From NCBI GenBank assembly GCA_040904025.1, contig JBBDUG010000037.1, positions 1-21,379 of the forward strand: a stretch of 21,379 nt of DNA, in the 5' to 3' direction. The first letter of the stretch is position 1, and every line of letters begins with the position of its first letter. Below the pieces are notes generated by a model. That model saw only the letters and a program-made list of their open reading frames with translations, had not been told where the DNA came from and did no database searches. Below, in pieces: positions 14,291-21,379 of this stretch. Source of the DNA: JBBDUG01 sp040904025. Its GTDB lineage: Bacteria > Patescibacteriota > Minisyncoccia > Phycocordibacterales > SW-6-46-9. Made by a program: the position numbers and the translations under genes.

Positions 14291-15708
14291 AAAAGATTGT
14301 TTATTAGCTTCAAAATTTCCTCTTCTTTTTCTTCAATAATGTTAGTGATTTGAGTAGAGCTTAGAGTGATCACCGACTCACCATTATTTTGGTTTTTAAA
14401 ATCTAAGTTGTAATTTTTCTCAATTACTTCATCGATTGAGACTTTATGAGCAAACTCATTTTCTTCACGGTCATTCCACCACTCTTTAATTGGTTCAAAC
14501 TCACTCGATTTAATCGGTTTTGTCTTGGTATATCCATTCTTTAAATGATCGGGCAGGGGCATGTGGTAGTACCAAATTTTTTTTGTTGGTCCACCTTTCG
14601 TGAAGAACAAAAGGTTCGTGTTTACCCCCGCATACGGATTGAACACGCCGGAGGGTAAGCGAATTATGGTATGTAGATTACAACTCTCAAGTAGATGCTT
14701 TTTGATCTCAGTTTTTACACCCTCACCAAAGAGTGTACCGTCAGGAAGTACAATCCCCGCGCGGCCGCCGTCTTTAAGTAGATGAATAAATAGCACGAGA
14801 AAGAGATCAGCAGTTTCGCGAGTGCGAAATTTGGAAGGAAAGTTTTTCTCAGTACCGTCCGCCACACTACCACCAAAAGGTGGGTTGGCTACAATCACAT
14901 CAACACGATCACTCGGCTTATACTCCGTGAGAGGACGCGAGAGCATATCACCACGCTCGATTGTGTGGGGATTCTCAACGTCGTGGAGCATGAAGTTAGT
15001 GGTGGCTAAGAGATGCGGAAGCGGCTTGAGCTCGACTCCACGCACTGAACTCTCGAGCAACTCTTCATCTTTTTTGGTCTTTACATCATTTTCGCGGACA
15101 TGCGTAAGGGTGTCTACCAAAAACCCTCCTGTACCACAGGCTGGGTCAAGCACCTTATCACCCAGTTTGGGATCAACCATCTCGACAACGAAGCGCGTGA
15201 GAGGGCGCGGGGTGTAGTACTCACCGGCATTACCCGCTGACTGGAGATCTTTGAGGAGTTTTTCATATACATCGCCAAACTGATGCCGATCGTCTGTTTT
15301 ATTAAAATTGACGTCGTTTATCTTGTTGACGACTTGGCGAATAAGTGTGCCATTCTTCATGTAGTTATAAGTATCGGTGAAGACGTTTTTGACGATTTGT
15401 GCGTTTGAATCAGTGTCAAAGACTTCAAGCTCCTTAAGTGCGGGAAAGAGGTCATTATCAACAAACTCAAACAGCTCTTCACCTGTCATTCCCTCGGGGT
15501 CAGCCGCCCAATTACGCCAACGGTACTCTTCTGGGATAGGTGAAGTATAGTCTTCATCGATCAATTCAAGCTCACGCTCTTTGTCGTCGAAGATTTTAAG
15601 AAAGAGCATCCATACGAGTTGAGAGAGACGTTGAGCGTCACCATCAACACCCTCGTCCTTGCGCATGATATTTTGTATATTTTTAACAATGTTTTGAATA
15701 TCTGACAT
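14287..15708 (-). CDS. hsdM: Type I restriction-modification methyltransferase HsdM
   Basis: N6-adenine methyltransferase subunit, 473 aa. The HsdM N-terminal helical domain covers about residues 1-135 (LSQLVWMLFLKIFDDKE). The AdoMet site has DPACGTGGF (motif I, 188-196), and the catalytic motif IV is NPPF (275-278). The YYTPRPL block before motif I is typical of HsdM. With HsdS it methylates the host sites, and with HsdR it restricts unmodified DNA. It starts 2 bp after the hsdR stop. Its own stop overlaps the next ATG by 4 bases, and that next gene is not hsdS but the TM effector of the inserted signalling module. No catalytic residue is missing. Confidence 0.97.
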   Translation of the reverse strand: MSDIQNIVKNIQNIMRKDEGVDGDAQRLSQLVWMLFLKIFDDKERELELIDEDYTSPIPEEYRWRNWAADPEGMTGEELFEFVDNDLFPALKELEVFDTDSNAQIVKNVFTDTYNYMKNGTLIRQVVNKINDVNFNKTDDRHQFGDVYEKLLKDLQSAGNAGEYYTPRPLTRFVVEMVDPKLGDKVLDPACGTGGFLVDTLTHVRENDVKTKKDEELLESSVRGVELKPLPHLLATTNFMLHDVENPHTIERGDMLSRPLTEYKPSDRVDVIVANPPFGGSVADGTEKNFPSKFRTRETADLFLVLFIHLLKDGGRAGIVLPDGTLFGEGVKTEIKKHLLESCNLHTIIRLPSGVFNPYAGVNTNLLFFTKGGPTKKIWYYHMPLPDHLKNGYTKTKPIKSSEFEPIKEWWNDREENEFAHKVSIDEVIEKNYNLDFKNQNNGESVITLSSTQITNIIEEKEEEILKLINNLL

Positions 15709-15710
15709 AA

Positions 15711-18068
15711 CTAATCTTGGTAGAGATTACTCTGAATTTCCATTACAACCTCAAGATACTTATCTCGTCCACCAAATATATCATTTACAATCTCGGGCAC
15801 AGTGCCGTATTCGCTAAATGGTGAGACTTGAAGATCACCAATATCATCTATTGCAGTAATACCTACTTCTGCATACTTATCAATCAGGAGATCAATAACT
15901 TCACGCGCTTTGCCTTCATACTTATCAAAAATAGTGCTATTGCGGAGGCGCTTTGCCCGTTCAGTACGTGTAAGCGGCTTACGCCCATAGGCAGTGTGAA
16001 GGATAAGATCAAACACATCATACTCTTCTCCGATCTCTTCTTTAAGTTCCTCGAGGATAATTCCTTTGCTTTCTAACTCTTCGACGATTACGTCTTTGCG
16101 TTCAGTCTCGTTCCAATGGATAAGAAAATCATTGAGTTCGCTGTAATCGGAAGTGACGCGATATTTGGTGTAGTCGGTGAGCGAAGTGGTAATGAGCTTA
16201 CCTGTTTCTGGGTTAATATACTGAATTTGACGTTGAGCGGGAAAAAAGACGACTCGATTCTCCCCTACTACAATTTTTCGTGATCGAAGTTCTCCATCCT
16301 CTCCATCTGAGATAACTTCCTCAAGTGGACTATATTCGTTTTCTCCTCGCTCATCCTCACGGGAGACTTCATCTTGTGTATCTTCCTCGTCCAAATCAAC
16401 CGGCTCATTTCCATCAGCAATGTAAACTTTTTCTGGGAAACCATCAAAGGCCGAGTCAGCAAAAAGGCGGGTTACATTTCTAAAGTCCATGATCGTAAAG
16501 TAGAACTTCCCATATTCTTCATTAACGCGAGTACCCCTACCTATCGTCTGCTTGAACTCACTAATTGAATTCATAGGCGCATCGAGCACAATGAGCTTAA
16601 CGGTTTGGGTATCAACGCCCGTAGAAAGAAGTTTTGAGGTGGTAGCAATAACAGGGTATTTGCTTTCTGGATTAATAAAGTTTTCTATTTCAAGTCTTCC
16701 AATTTCATTGTCACCTGTAATGCGCATAACATAGCGACGATCTTTCGCCGCCTCTTCCGCGAGTTCATTGGTGAGAAACTGCCTCATTCTCTCTGCGTGA
16801 GCAATATCAACGCAAAACACAATGGTCTTTTGATACACATCTGTTTGGCGTAAATAGTCCGCAACACACTTTGCGACAGCCATATTTCGATCCTCAAGAA
16901 TAATTGAGCGATCAAACATCGACTCATTATATACCTCATCCGGAATGATATTTCCTTCAACATCTGTAAATCCCTCCGGAGGTCGCCACTCATCGTGATT
17001 GAAGCGATATCTAATTACCTTATATGGAGCAAGGAACCCATCCTCTATGCCCTGCTTAAGGGAATAAGTGTAAATAGGGTCACCAAAATATTCTGAGTTA
17101 GATCTATCACTTGTCTCCTTTGGAGTTGCAGTAAGTCCAATTTGAGTAGCCTCATCAAAGTACTTCAAAATTTGTCTCCATACGCTATTTTCAGAAGCAC
17201 TTCCTCGATGGCACTCATCTACTACCACTAAATCAAAGAAATCTTTGGAAAAGTCACGATATTTCTCACTCCCCGGTTCTCCTGCCATTAAGCCTTGGTA
17301 GAGAGCAATGTATACTTCGTACGCTGGATCCACTCCTCCTTCCACTCGGGTGAGCGCTGAGCCAAAGTTTGAAAAAACACTATTGAAAGTCTGATCAGCT
17401 AAAGCAGTCCGATCGACAAGAAAAAGTATTCGTTTTTTAGTTCGTGACTTCCAAAGCCTCCATATAATTTGGAAAGCAGAAAAAGTTTTTCCTGTTCCGG
17501 TTGCCATTACCAAAAGCAGGCGTTTCCTACCCTCTGCAACTGCCTCAACCGCTCGGTTTATTGCAGCAATCTGATAATAGCGGGGTTCCATCTTAGATCC
17601 ATCACTAAAATAACTTTCAGAAATTATCTCTTTCTGCTCCTGAGAATATTCTTTGGTAGCGATATAACGATTATATAGATCACCTGGCGCAGGGAACTCA
17701 TCATTACTCAGCTCTTTTTCGAGCTTCTTTGAATGAGTCCTATCGTGCTCGAGGAAGCTCTTTCCATTTGAACTGTATACAAAGGGGATATCAAGCTGCT
17801 CCGCATACTCAAGAGCTTGCTGTAGACCGTCTGAAACAGACTTATCAGATGATTTCGCCTCTATGAGGGCAATCGGAATGTGGGGTTTATAATAAAGGAT
17901 GTAATCAGCAAATTTCTTTTCTCCTCGCTTTACCATTTTTCCTTTAACGATAATACGCCCCTTTGTAAAGGATTTTTCTCGTCTGATCTGATTTTCATTC
18001 CAACCAGCGTCTATTAACGCGGGTGTAATGAATTTTGCTTTCGTGTCCGATTCTGAAAAATTTGCCAT
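15711..18068 (-). CDS. hsdR: Type I restriction endonuclease subunit HsdR
   Basis: The motor and nuclease subunit, 785 aa, close to EcoEI-type HsdR. The N-terminal PD-(D/E)xK nuclease has FADYILYY (D55) and ALIEAKSS (E70, K72). The SF2 helicase/translocase follows: Walker A ATGTGKT (189-195), DECH (284-287), GLTATP (311-316), and motif VI in QTIGRGTRV. The C-terminal 200 residues include an acidic linker (VDLDEEDTQDEVSREDERGENE) and a helical domain that binds the methyltransferase core. It is the first gene of the operon. Its leader of about 20-30 nt contains TATAGA (18101-18096) as a possible -10 and an AGGA about 14 nt before the ATG, unlike the leaderless pattern of neighbouring units. 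All motifs are intact. Confidence 0.97.
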   Translation of the reverse strand: MANFSESDTKAKFITPALIDAGWNENQIRREKSFTKGRIIVKGKMVKRGEKKFADYILYYKPHIPIALIEAKSSDKSVSDGLQQALEYAEQLDIPFVYSSNGKSFLEHDRTHSKKLEKELSNDEFPAPGDLYNRYIATKEYSQEQKEIISESYFSDGSKMEPRYYQIAAINRAVEAVAEGRKRLLLVMATGTGKTFSAFQIIWRLWKSRTKKRILFLVDRTALADQTFNSVFSNFGSALTRVEGGVDPAYEVYIALYQGLMAGEPGSEKYRDFSKDFFDLVVVDECHRGSASENSVWRQILKYFDEATQIGLTATPKETSDRSNSEYFGDPIYTYSLKQGIEDGFLAPYKVIRYRFNHDEWRPPEGFTDVEGNIIPDEVYNESMFDRSIILEDRNMAVAKCVADYLRQTDVYQKTIVFCVDIAHAERMRQFLTNELAEEAAKDRRYVMRITGDNEIGRLEIENFINPESKYPVIATTSKLLSTGVDTQTVKLIVLDAPMNSISEFKQTIGRGTRVNEEYGKFYFTIMDFRNVTRLFADSAFDGFPEKVYIADGNEPVDLDEEDTQDEVSREDERGENEYSPLEEVISDGEDGELRSRKIVVGENRVVFFPAQRQIQYINPETGKLITTSLTDYTKYRVTSDYSELNDFLIHWNETERKDVIVEELESKGIILEELKEEIGEEYDVFDLILHTAYGRKPLTRTERAKRLRNSTIFDKYEGKAREVIDLLIDKYAEVGITAIDDIGDLQVSPFSEYGTVPEIVNDIFGGRDKYLEVVMEIQSNLYQD

Positions 18069-18112
18069 AACGTCGATTTCATCCTACCACTTGAATCTAT
18101 AATTTCCACATA

Positions 18113-18364
18113 TTAGTACATCTTTCCCCGATGACCTAGCTCGATAACAAGTACTACCAAAATACTCTCGTACACCTTATAGACAATCCTATACGCTCCA
18201 ACTCTATACGAGCGAGAACCGGCATACGGTCCTGAAAGAGGCTTCCCAACCGAAGGATCTGTCTGGATACTCGTAAGAGCTGTAATGAGTCTCCGATAAA
18301 TTGGTGGGTCAAGCTTTTTAAGATTCTTTCTCGCCTGTCTTTCGATTTTTAGATCGTACTTCAT
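18113..18364 (-). CDS. RelE/ParE-family toxin
   Basis: An 83-aa toxin. The start is ATG 18364, because AAGGAGG lies just upstream and the protein then begins in the family manner (MKYDLKIERQARKNLKKL). The longer frame from 18445 would add 27 unrelated residues. Core features are PIYRRLITAL (helix), the PLSGPYAGSRSYRVGAYRIVYKV strands and the C-terminal IELGHRGKMY, with the His/Arg/Tyr of RelE-type ribosome-dependent mRNA interferases. A ParE-like activity is less likely but not excluded. It overlaps the antitoxin gene by 47 bases, giving tight coupling. It lies immediately upstream of hsdR on the same strand, so transcription may run into the defence operon. Confidence 0.88.
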   Translation of the reverse strand: MKYDLKIERQARKNLKKLDPPIYRRLITALTSIQTDPSVGKPLSGPYAGSRSYRVGAYRIVYKVYESILVVLVIELGHRGKMY

Positions 18365-18674
18365 AATCCTCCTTTTTTTCTTTAACCACCAATCCCTCTC
18401 TATCAAGAATACTCTCCAAAGAGGTCCAGTCTTTATAGGATCCATCTCTCACCACCTCATCTGCTTCCTTCAGCCGTTTCTCCAAATCAGGAAATATTTT
18501 TTGAATCTCAAGCGTTTCTCTCCATGATTCAAACTCTTCAGCAGACATGAGCACAATCTTAGGACGCCCTTTTTCTGTAAGGGTATAGTATGTACCGGGC
18601 TTTTGAACATCTTCGGCAATATTAAAGATGTCCTTACGCGCATCGGTTATTGAGATTGTCCGTTTTATATCCAT
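18318..18674 (-). CDS. Phd/YefM-family antitoxin
   Basis: A 118-aa antitoxin. The N-terminal 60 residues are a typical Phd/YefM DNA-binding fold (ITDARKDIFNIAEDV, then TYYTLTEKGRPKIVLMSAEEFESW). The C-terminal part (EADEVVRDGSYKDWTSLESILDREG) is the acidic toxin-binding tail. The extreme C-terminus is lysine-rich because it is also encoded in the overlap with the toxin gene. The ATG at 18674 sits 6 nt after TATAGT, so the mRNA is probably leaderless. A 20-bp near-palindrome containing TGTACA covers this promoter and overlaps the end of radC. YefM antitoxins are known to bind TGTACA-type palindromes and repress their own operon together with the toxin. Confidence 0.88.
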   Translation of the reverse strand: MDIKRTISITDARKDIFNIAEDVQKPGTYYTLTEKGRPKIVLMSAEEFESWRETLEIQKIFPDLEKRLKEADEVVRDGSYKDWTSLESILDREGLVVKEKKEDYEVRSKNRKTGEKES

Positions 18675-18694
18675 ATGTACACTATAGCGTACAT
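18675..18694 (-). promoter_or_regulatory. Operator and -10 of the Phd/YefM-RelE operon
   Basis: ATGTAC (18675-18680) and GTACAT (18689-18694) are perfect inverted arms around CTATAG, itself a palindrome; only one base pair of the 20 mismatches. The site includes the -10 TATAGT (18686-18681) and lies 1 nt before the ATG. It contains TGTACA (18676-18681), the core known for YefM operators. It also overlaps the last codons and stop of radC. Confidence 0.65.
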
Positions 18695-19365
18695 GACCCC
18701 TTAAGCAAGTTATCCTGCTTCATACTAGAGAATTCTCTAGTGCCCGTGATCACATGGTCTCGCACTTCTATTCCAAGAAGTTTTCCTGCCTCCACTAATC
18801 TTTTTGTAATCTTTTTGTCTTCATTGGAAGGAGTACAGTCTCCAGATGGGTGGTTATGAGCAAGAATAACTGAAGCTGCATTAACCCGTATTGCGGGCTC
18901 AAACACTTCCCGTGGATGCACAAGAGATGCATTGAGTGTACCAATCGATATAATCTCACGTTTGATCTCCTGATTGCGTGTATCTAAAAAGAACACAGCA
19001 AAGTGTTCTTTTCTACTACTTCTGAAATCTTTACACGCCTCCCATACATCTTTTGGTGACATGATAAGTCGTGTTTTCTTATTTTTAAGAAATCGTCTCC
19101 CAATCTCGAAACATGCGAGAATCTCACAAACCTTTGCTTTCCCGAGCCCTTTTATCTCAAGAAGCTCGTCCATGCTTGCGTTTGCTATCCCCTCTTTCTT
19201 AAATGTACGCAAGATCTTTTTCGAAAGCTCTACGACATTCATCCCCTTACCTCCAGTCCGGAGAAGTATTGCCAAGAGCTCCTCATCCTCAAGTTTACCT
19301 GGACCGTACTTTTCCAATTTCTCACGAGGACGCTCTATTTTATGAAGATCCTTTATCTTTGGCAT
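18682..19365 (-). CDS. radC: RadC-family JAB/MPN metalloprotein
   Basis: A 227-aa RadC-like protein. The N-terminal region (1-95) contains a helix-hairpin-helix (MDELLEIKGLGKAKVCEILACFEIGRR). The C-terminal MPN/JAB domain carries the JAMM motif: E120 in RKEHFAVFFLD, then AHNHPSGDCTPSNED (H170, H172, S180, D183), so the zinc site is complete. Despite the name, a DNA-repair role is not established, and members are often found in mobile or defence contexts. It starts 6 bp after a two-TM protein gene and has AAGGT upstream of its ATG, so it is probably a downstream cistron. Its stop codon overlaps the promoter/operator of the next toxin-antitoxin operon. Confidence 0.95.
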   Translation of the reverse strand: MPKIKDLHKIERPREKLEKYGPGKLEDEELLAILLRTGGKGMNVVELSKKILRTFKKEGIANASMDELLEIKGLGKAKVCEILACFEIGRRFLKNKKTRLIMSPKDVWEACKDFRSSRKEHFAVFFLDTRNQEIKREIISIGTLNASLVHPREVFEPAIRVNAASVILAHNHPSGDCTPSNEDKKITKRLVEAGKLLGIEVRDHVITGTREFSSMKQDNLLKGSCTL

Positions 19366-19371
19366 GTTACC

Positions 19372-19905
19372 TTAATCTTTTTTAACTAAATGAGCTTGAA
19401 GCATGGCAATCTGATTTAATAGCGCCTCAATTTGCTTCTCGAACTCATGTGTTTCTTTGATGATTTCAAAATAATCTCTGCTTAAATTCTGGTATTTTTT
19501 CAACAGCTCATCAGTAATTTCTTCCCATTGTTCCCTCGTGATCTGCTGTCCTTCTAATTGGGCAACCTTCTCTTTTAGCTGATTTTGTTCCTCTAGTATT
19601 TCTTGCCCCCTCTTTTCTTCCTCGTGTAGTTCTCGAGCTTTTTCCCTAATCACCTCTTCAACATTCCTTAAACGCCCTTTCGCTCCAAAAAAATTGAAAT
19701 TTTCCATCGAAAAGAATAAAAATGTAAATACCTTTCGAAAAAATAAAAGGGCGATAAGAACAATAGCCGGCCAGATGACTACCCCCAAATAATCAATTAG
19801 CTCAGAATGATCTGCTTTTATGGCAGCAATAAGTAATATTGCCAAAAGCCCAAAAAGCAATACTTGACCAAGAACCTCTAAGAATGTTTGGATTATATCT
19901 TTCAT
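19372..19905 (-). CDS. Hypothetical two-TM protein with long coiled coil
   Basis: I do not recognise a family. The 177-aa protein has two membrane helices (about 8-29 and 38-57, with more hydrophobic residues to 66). A soluble tail follows from about 80 to 175, rich in Glu, Lys and Gln with heptad-like leucines and isoleucines (VIREKARELHEEEKRGQEILEEQNQLKEKVAQLE), a strong coiled-coil pattern. This is a membrane-anchored coiled-coil with a likely cytoplasmic tail, a shape compatible with a structural or scaffolding role. TATTTT lies 7 nt before the ATG. The gene precedes radC by 6 bp, so the two are probably co-transcribed. A shared function is not apparent. Confidence 0.75.
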   Translation of the reverse strand: MKDIIQTFLEVLGQVLLFGLLAILLIAAIKADHSELIDYLGVVIWPAIVLIALLFFRKVFTFLFFSMENFNFFGAKGRLRNVEEVIREKARELHEEEKRGQEILEEQNQLKEKVAQLEGQQITREQWEEITDELLKKYQNLSRDYFEIIKETHEFEKQIEALLNQIAMLQAHLVKKD

Positions 19906-19929
19906 AAACAGTAAAATACGAGCTCTCGC

Positions 19930-20244
19930 CTATTTTCCTAGGATCTTTTTTAGAGCTGTGTTTGAATTCTTTTTCTTCCTTTTCTTGGTACCAAAATCAC
20001 TCTCTTTATATTCCTTCGCATCATACAACATTACTCCCCCCTTAACCGGTTGTTTGACTATAACCCCCTTGGCAACCAGCTTATCGACTTCCGCAATAGG
20101 ATCATCATTATAATATTCGCGGAACGCCTTATTGAATCCACTATACACCGCATGTATGCCTATATAACCAGTCTTTCTGAGAGTGTGGATAGCTTTTAAG
20201 ACAAAACTTCTTTTGTTCATGCGCCTTTTATTGCTTTTTGTCAT
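19930..20244 (-). CDS. Small basic hypothetical protein, possibly winged-helix
   Basis: A 104-aa basic protein. Residues 10-75 read like a small winged helix: helix RSFVLKAIHTLRKTG, helix AVYSGFNKAFREYY, helix DPIAEVDKLVAKG, then a wing-like hairpin (VIVKQPVKGGVMLYDAKE). The C-terminus is very lysine-rich (GTKKRKKKNSN), compatible with nucleic-acid binding. No named family is recognised. Two starts are possible: ATG 20244 and ATG 20220, the latter with AAAAGG just upstream. It lies 24 bp upstream of the two-TM gene on the same strand. Confidence 0.7.
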   Translation of the reverse strand: MTKSNKRRMNKRSFVLKAIHTLRKTGYIGIHAVYSGFNKAFREYYNDDPIAEVDKLVAKGVIVKQPVKGGVMLYDAKEYKESDFGTKKRKKKNSNTALKKILGK

Positions 20245-20314
20245 ATTTTTTATTTACTTATTGATACACCATTTTTCATCCTACACCCCAAACCACTTCT
20301 TCTCAACCAACCCC

Positions 20315-21250
20315 CTACCCCTCCACCGTATACCTATAAATATACTCTATTCTTTCAAGTAATTTCTCGGCAAGAAGAAAGGCATCAAGATATGACCACA
20401 GTATCTCTTTCTCCTTATCAATCGAACCAAACACTGTAGGTTCAAACAGAGTATGTCGTATTGGCAATACCATATACATATGACTCTCTTTAAAACTGAG
20501 CCGCACAAACTTCCCATGCTCACTCCACCACTCATAGAGATCGAGCATGAAATCTGGGGTAAGTATCTCTCGTACCTCTCTTTCATCTGTTGTCTCTACA
20601 TGAAGGAGGCGTTCAAAGTCATTCCATTCAAGTTCAGTACTTCCAAGATCAGAACCCATACCACGCACTTCATGCGTACCAACGGCACGATAGAAACGCT
20701 TCTCCTTCTCAGAGATAATATAAGTCTGACCACGAAACTCTTTGCCGAGATCAAAGCGAAAGGCAAGTCCACCAAATACCACCCGCGTCTTTTTCCCCTC
20801 TCGCATATCAACTCTCGTCTCTACAGCATAGAGGTTAACTCCCTCTTTGCTTGCTTTGAACATGTCATCCACCACAGACGTACTGTTCTTTAGATTATAA
20901 AGACCGGAGGATTTAAATATATCATCTGCATTTTCTGCATCAGGAACATGCGACCAGTCATAGTGTGTTTCTTTCAAAAGCGTGTTTATAACACGCGTTT
21001 TATAGAGTTCTTTAAAACGCTTTGGATGCAGGTGCAGATATACTGAGACACCGAGCCCACCAAAGACAAGAGCGATAAGAATCCCTATTAAAAACTTAAG
21101 GGGAAAGAGTATGGGAATAGCAATACCAATAGCTGCTAGAGTAGAGCCATAGATAATAGCCTCTCGCTCTTTTAACCTAAGTTCTCCCAGTGCCACAAGC
21201 GCAGGTCGTAACTTCTGAATCCATACTTCATTAAAAGCCTCTTTTTTCAT
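20315..21250 (-). CDS. DUF3137-type membrane protein
   Basis: A 311-aa protein with two N-terminal membrane helices (about 32-48 and 52-73) and a large soluble domain. The soluble part carries the pattern I associate with DUF3137: KTRVINTLLKET, a DDMFKASKEGVNLYAVETRVDMREGKKTRVVFGGLAFRFDLGKEFRGQTYII core, then STELEWNDFERLLHVETTDEREVREILTPDFMLDLYEWW, i.e. the LE-x-x-x-FE...DE-x-EAR-x-ILTP segment. The function of this family is unknown. It starts at ATG 21250, 6 nt after an extended -10 (TGCTATAAT), so its mRNA is probably leaderless. The three genes after it (basic protein, TM protein, radC) could be partly co-transcribed, though 70 bp separates it from the first of them. Confidence 0.85.
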   Translation of the reverse strand: MKKEAFNEVWIQKLRPALVALGELRLKEREAIIYGSTLAAIGIAIPILFPLKFLIGILIALVFGGLGVSVYLHLHPKRFKELYKTRVINTLLKETHYDWSHVPDAENADDIFKSSGLYNLKNSTSVVDDMFKASKEGVNLYAVETRVDMREGKKTRVVFGGLAFRFDLGKEFRGQTYIISEKEKRFYRAVGTHEVRGMGSDLGSTELEWNDFERLLHVETTDEREVREILTPDFMLDLYEWWSEHGKFVRLSFKESHMYMVLPIRHTLFEPTVFGSIDKEKEILWSYLDAFLLAEKLLERIEYIYRYTVEG

Positions 21251-21256
21251 AGTTGG

Positions 21257-21265
21257 ATTATAGCA
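21257..21265 (-). promoter_or_regulatory. Extended -10 of the DUF3137 gene (leaderless type)
   Basis: On the minus strand TG-c-TATAAT is a perfect extended -10 element, with its last base 6 nt before the ATG at 21250. No Shine-Dalgarno lies in between. Confidence 0.6.
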
Positions 21266-21306
21266 TCACATATCCATCCCCATAAAACCCGCCTAGATTC
21301 TATATA

Positions 21307-21329
21307 AACAAAAACCCTCTCTCGAGGGT
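21307..21329 (-). terminator. Rho-independent terminator of the gene at the right edge
   Basis: On the minus strand ACCCTC-GAGA-GAGGGT (21329-21314), a 6-bp stem with a GNRA loop, is followed by TTTTTG and more Ts. It ends the transcription unit entering from the right and insulates the DUF3137 gene. Confidence 0.8.
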
Positions 21330-21331
21330 CT

Positions 21332-21379
21332 CTAATGTATTAATAATTCTTCAACCGCTCCGCCCGCAGACTCTGCCGT
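21332..21379 (-). CDS. 3' end of a gene cut by the right edge (frame uncertain)
   Basis: A minus-strand gene almost certainly ends just before the terminator at 21307-21329. Two frames are open from the edge. One ends at TAG 21334-21332 with the tail TAESAGGAVEELLIH. The other ends at TAA 21342-21340 with the tail RQSLRAERLKNY. The piece is too short to decide between them or to identify the product. Confidence 0.35.
   Translation of the reverse strand, partial: TAESAGGAVEELLIH

Noticed and set aside
18365..18445. Longer RelE toxin start at 18445
   Set aside because: The added 27 residues are out-of-frame antitoxin sequence, and AAGGAGG directly precedes ATG 18364.
20453..20893. Plus-strand ORF of 146 aa opposite the DUF3137 gene
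   Set aside because: A shadow of the real minus-strand gene: no recognisable domain, no ribosome-binding site, and the minus frame has a clear family pattern.
1..21379. UGA recoded to glycine (code 25) as in some CPR lineages
   Set aside because: Several well-defined genes (hisS, hsdM, TM effector, CD-NTase) end in TGA, at overlaps or sensible C-termini, and no in-frame TGA is needed inside any gene.
1..21379. CRISPR array, tRNA genes, insertion sequences or a transposase
   Set aside because: I saw no regularly spaced repeats, no cloverleaf-type sequence and no transposase or integrase motif on either strand; reading by eye could miss short or divergent ones.

Overview
The window looks like a piece of a Candidatus Patescibacteria (CPR) genome. 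This is inferred from the style of the genes, because no rRNA or other phylogenetic marker is present. Genes are tightly packed. TruB is short, with no room for a PUA domain. There is a RecB-like/DUF2779 nuclease fusion, a membrane-anchored thermonuclease with a sunset-like C-terminal domain, a membrane-anchored thioredoxin-fold protein and a DUF3137 membrane protein. TGA is used as a normal stop (hisS, hsdM, the effector and cyclase genes), so UGA is not recoded as in Gracilibacteria/Absconditabacteria.

Left part (1-9.0 kb): the 3' end of a beta-sandwich protein gene, truB (-), hisS (+), a DEDDy exonuclease (+), and an unknown 370-aa protein (-) with a hairpin-rich leader and its own terminator. 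Next come an antitoxin-toxin pair with a Panacea-domain antitoxin (-), yihA/engB (-), a DsbA-like protein (+), the DUF2779 nuclease (+) and a thermonuclease (+).

Middle part (9.0-18.1 kb): a minus-strand defence island. Its core is one run of seven genes read from 18068 down to 9590: hsdR, hsdM, a one-TM putative effector, a CD-NTase (SMODS + AGS-C-like), hsdS, an HNH nuclease and a DUF3883 nuclease-like protein. The effector and cyclase form a minimal two-gene CBASS-like module. It sits between hsdM and hsdS, with overlapping stop and start codons at all three internal junctions (4, 14 and 4 bases). A complete Type I restriction-modification system and a cyclic-nucleotide signalling module thus appear to be one translationally coupled unit. 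This is the most interesting object in the window.

Right part (18.1-21.4 kb, all minus): a Phd/YefM-RelE toxin-antitoxin pair whose operator-like palindrome lies on the stop codon of radC, then radC, a two-TM coiled-coil protein, a small basic protein, a DUF3137 membrane protein, a terminator and the extreme 3' end of another gene.

Two modes of translation start are visible. Several genes that begin a transcription unit have a -10-like hexamer exactly 6 nt upstream of their ATG, as expected for leaderless mRNAs. Some genes inside operons or with longer leaders instead have clear Shine-Dalgarno sequences.
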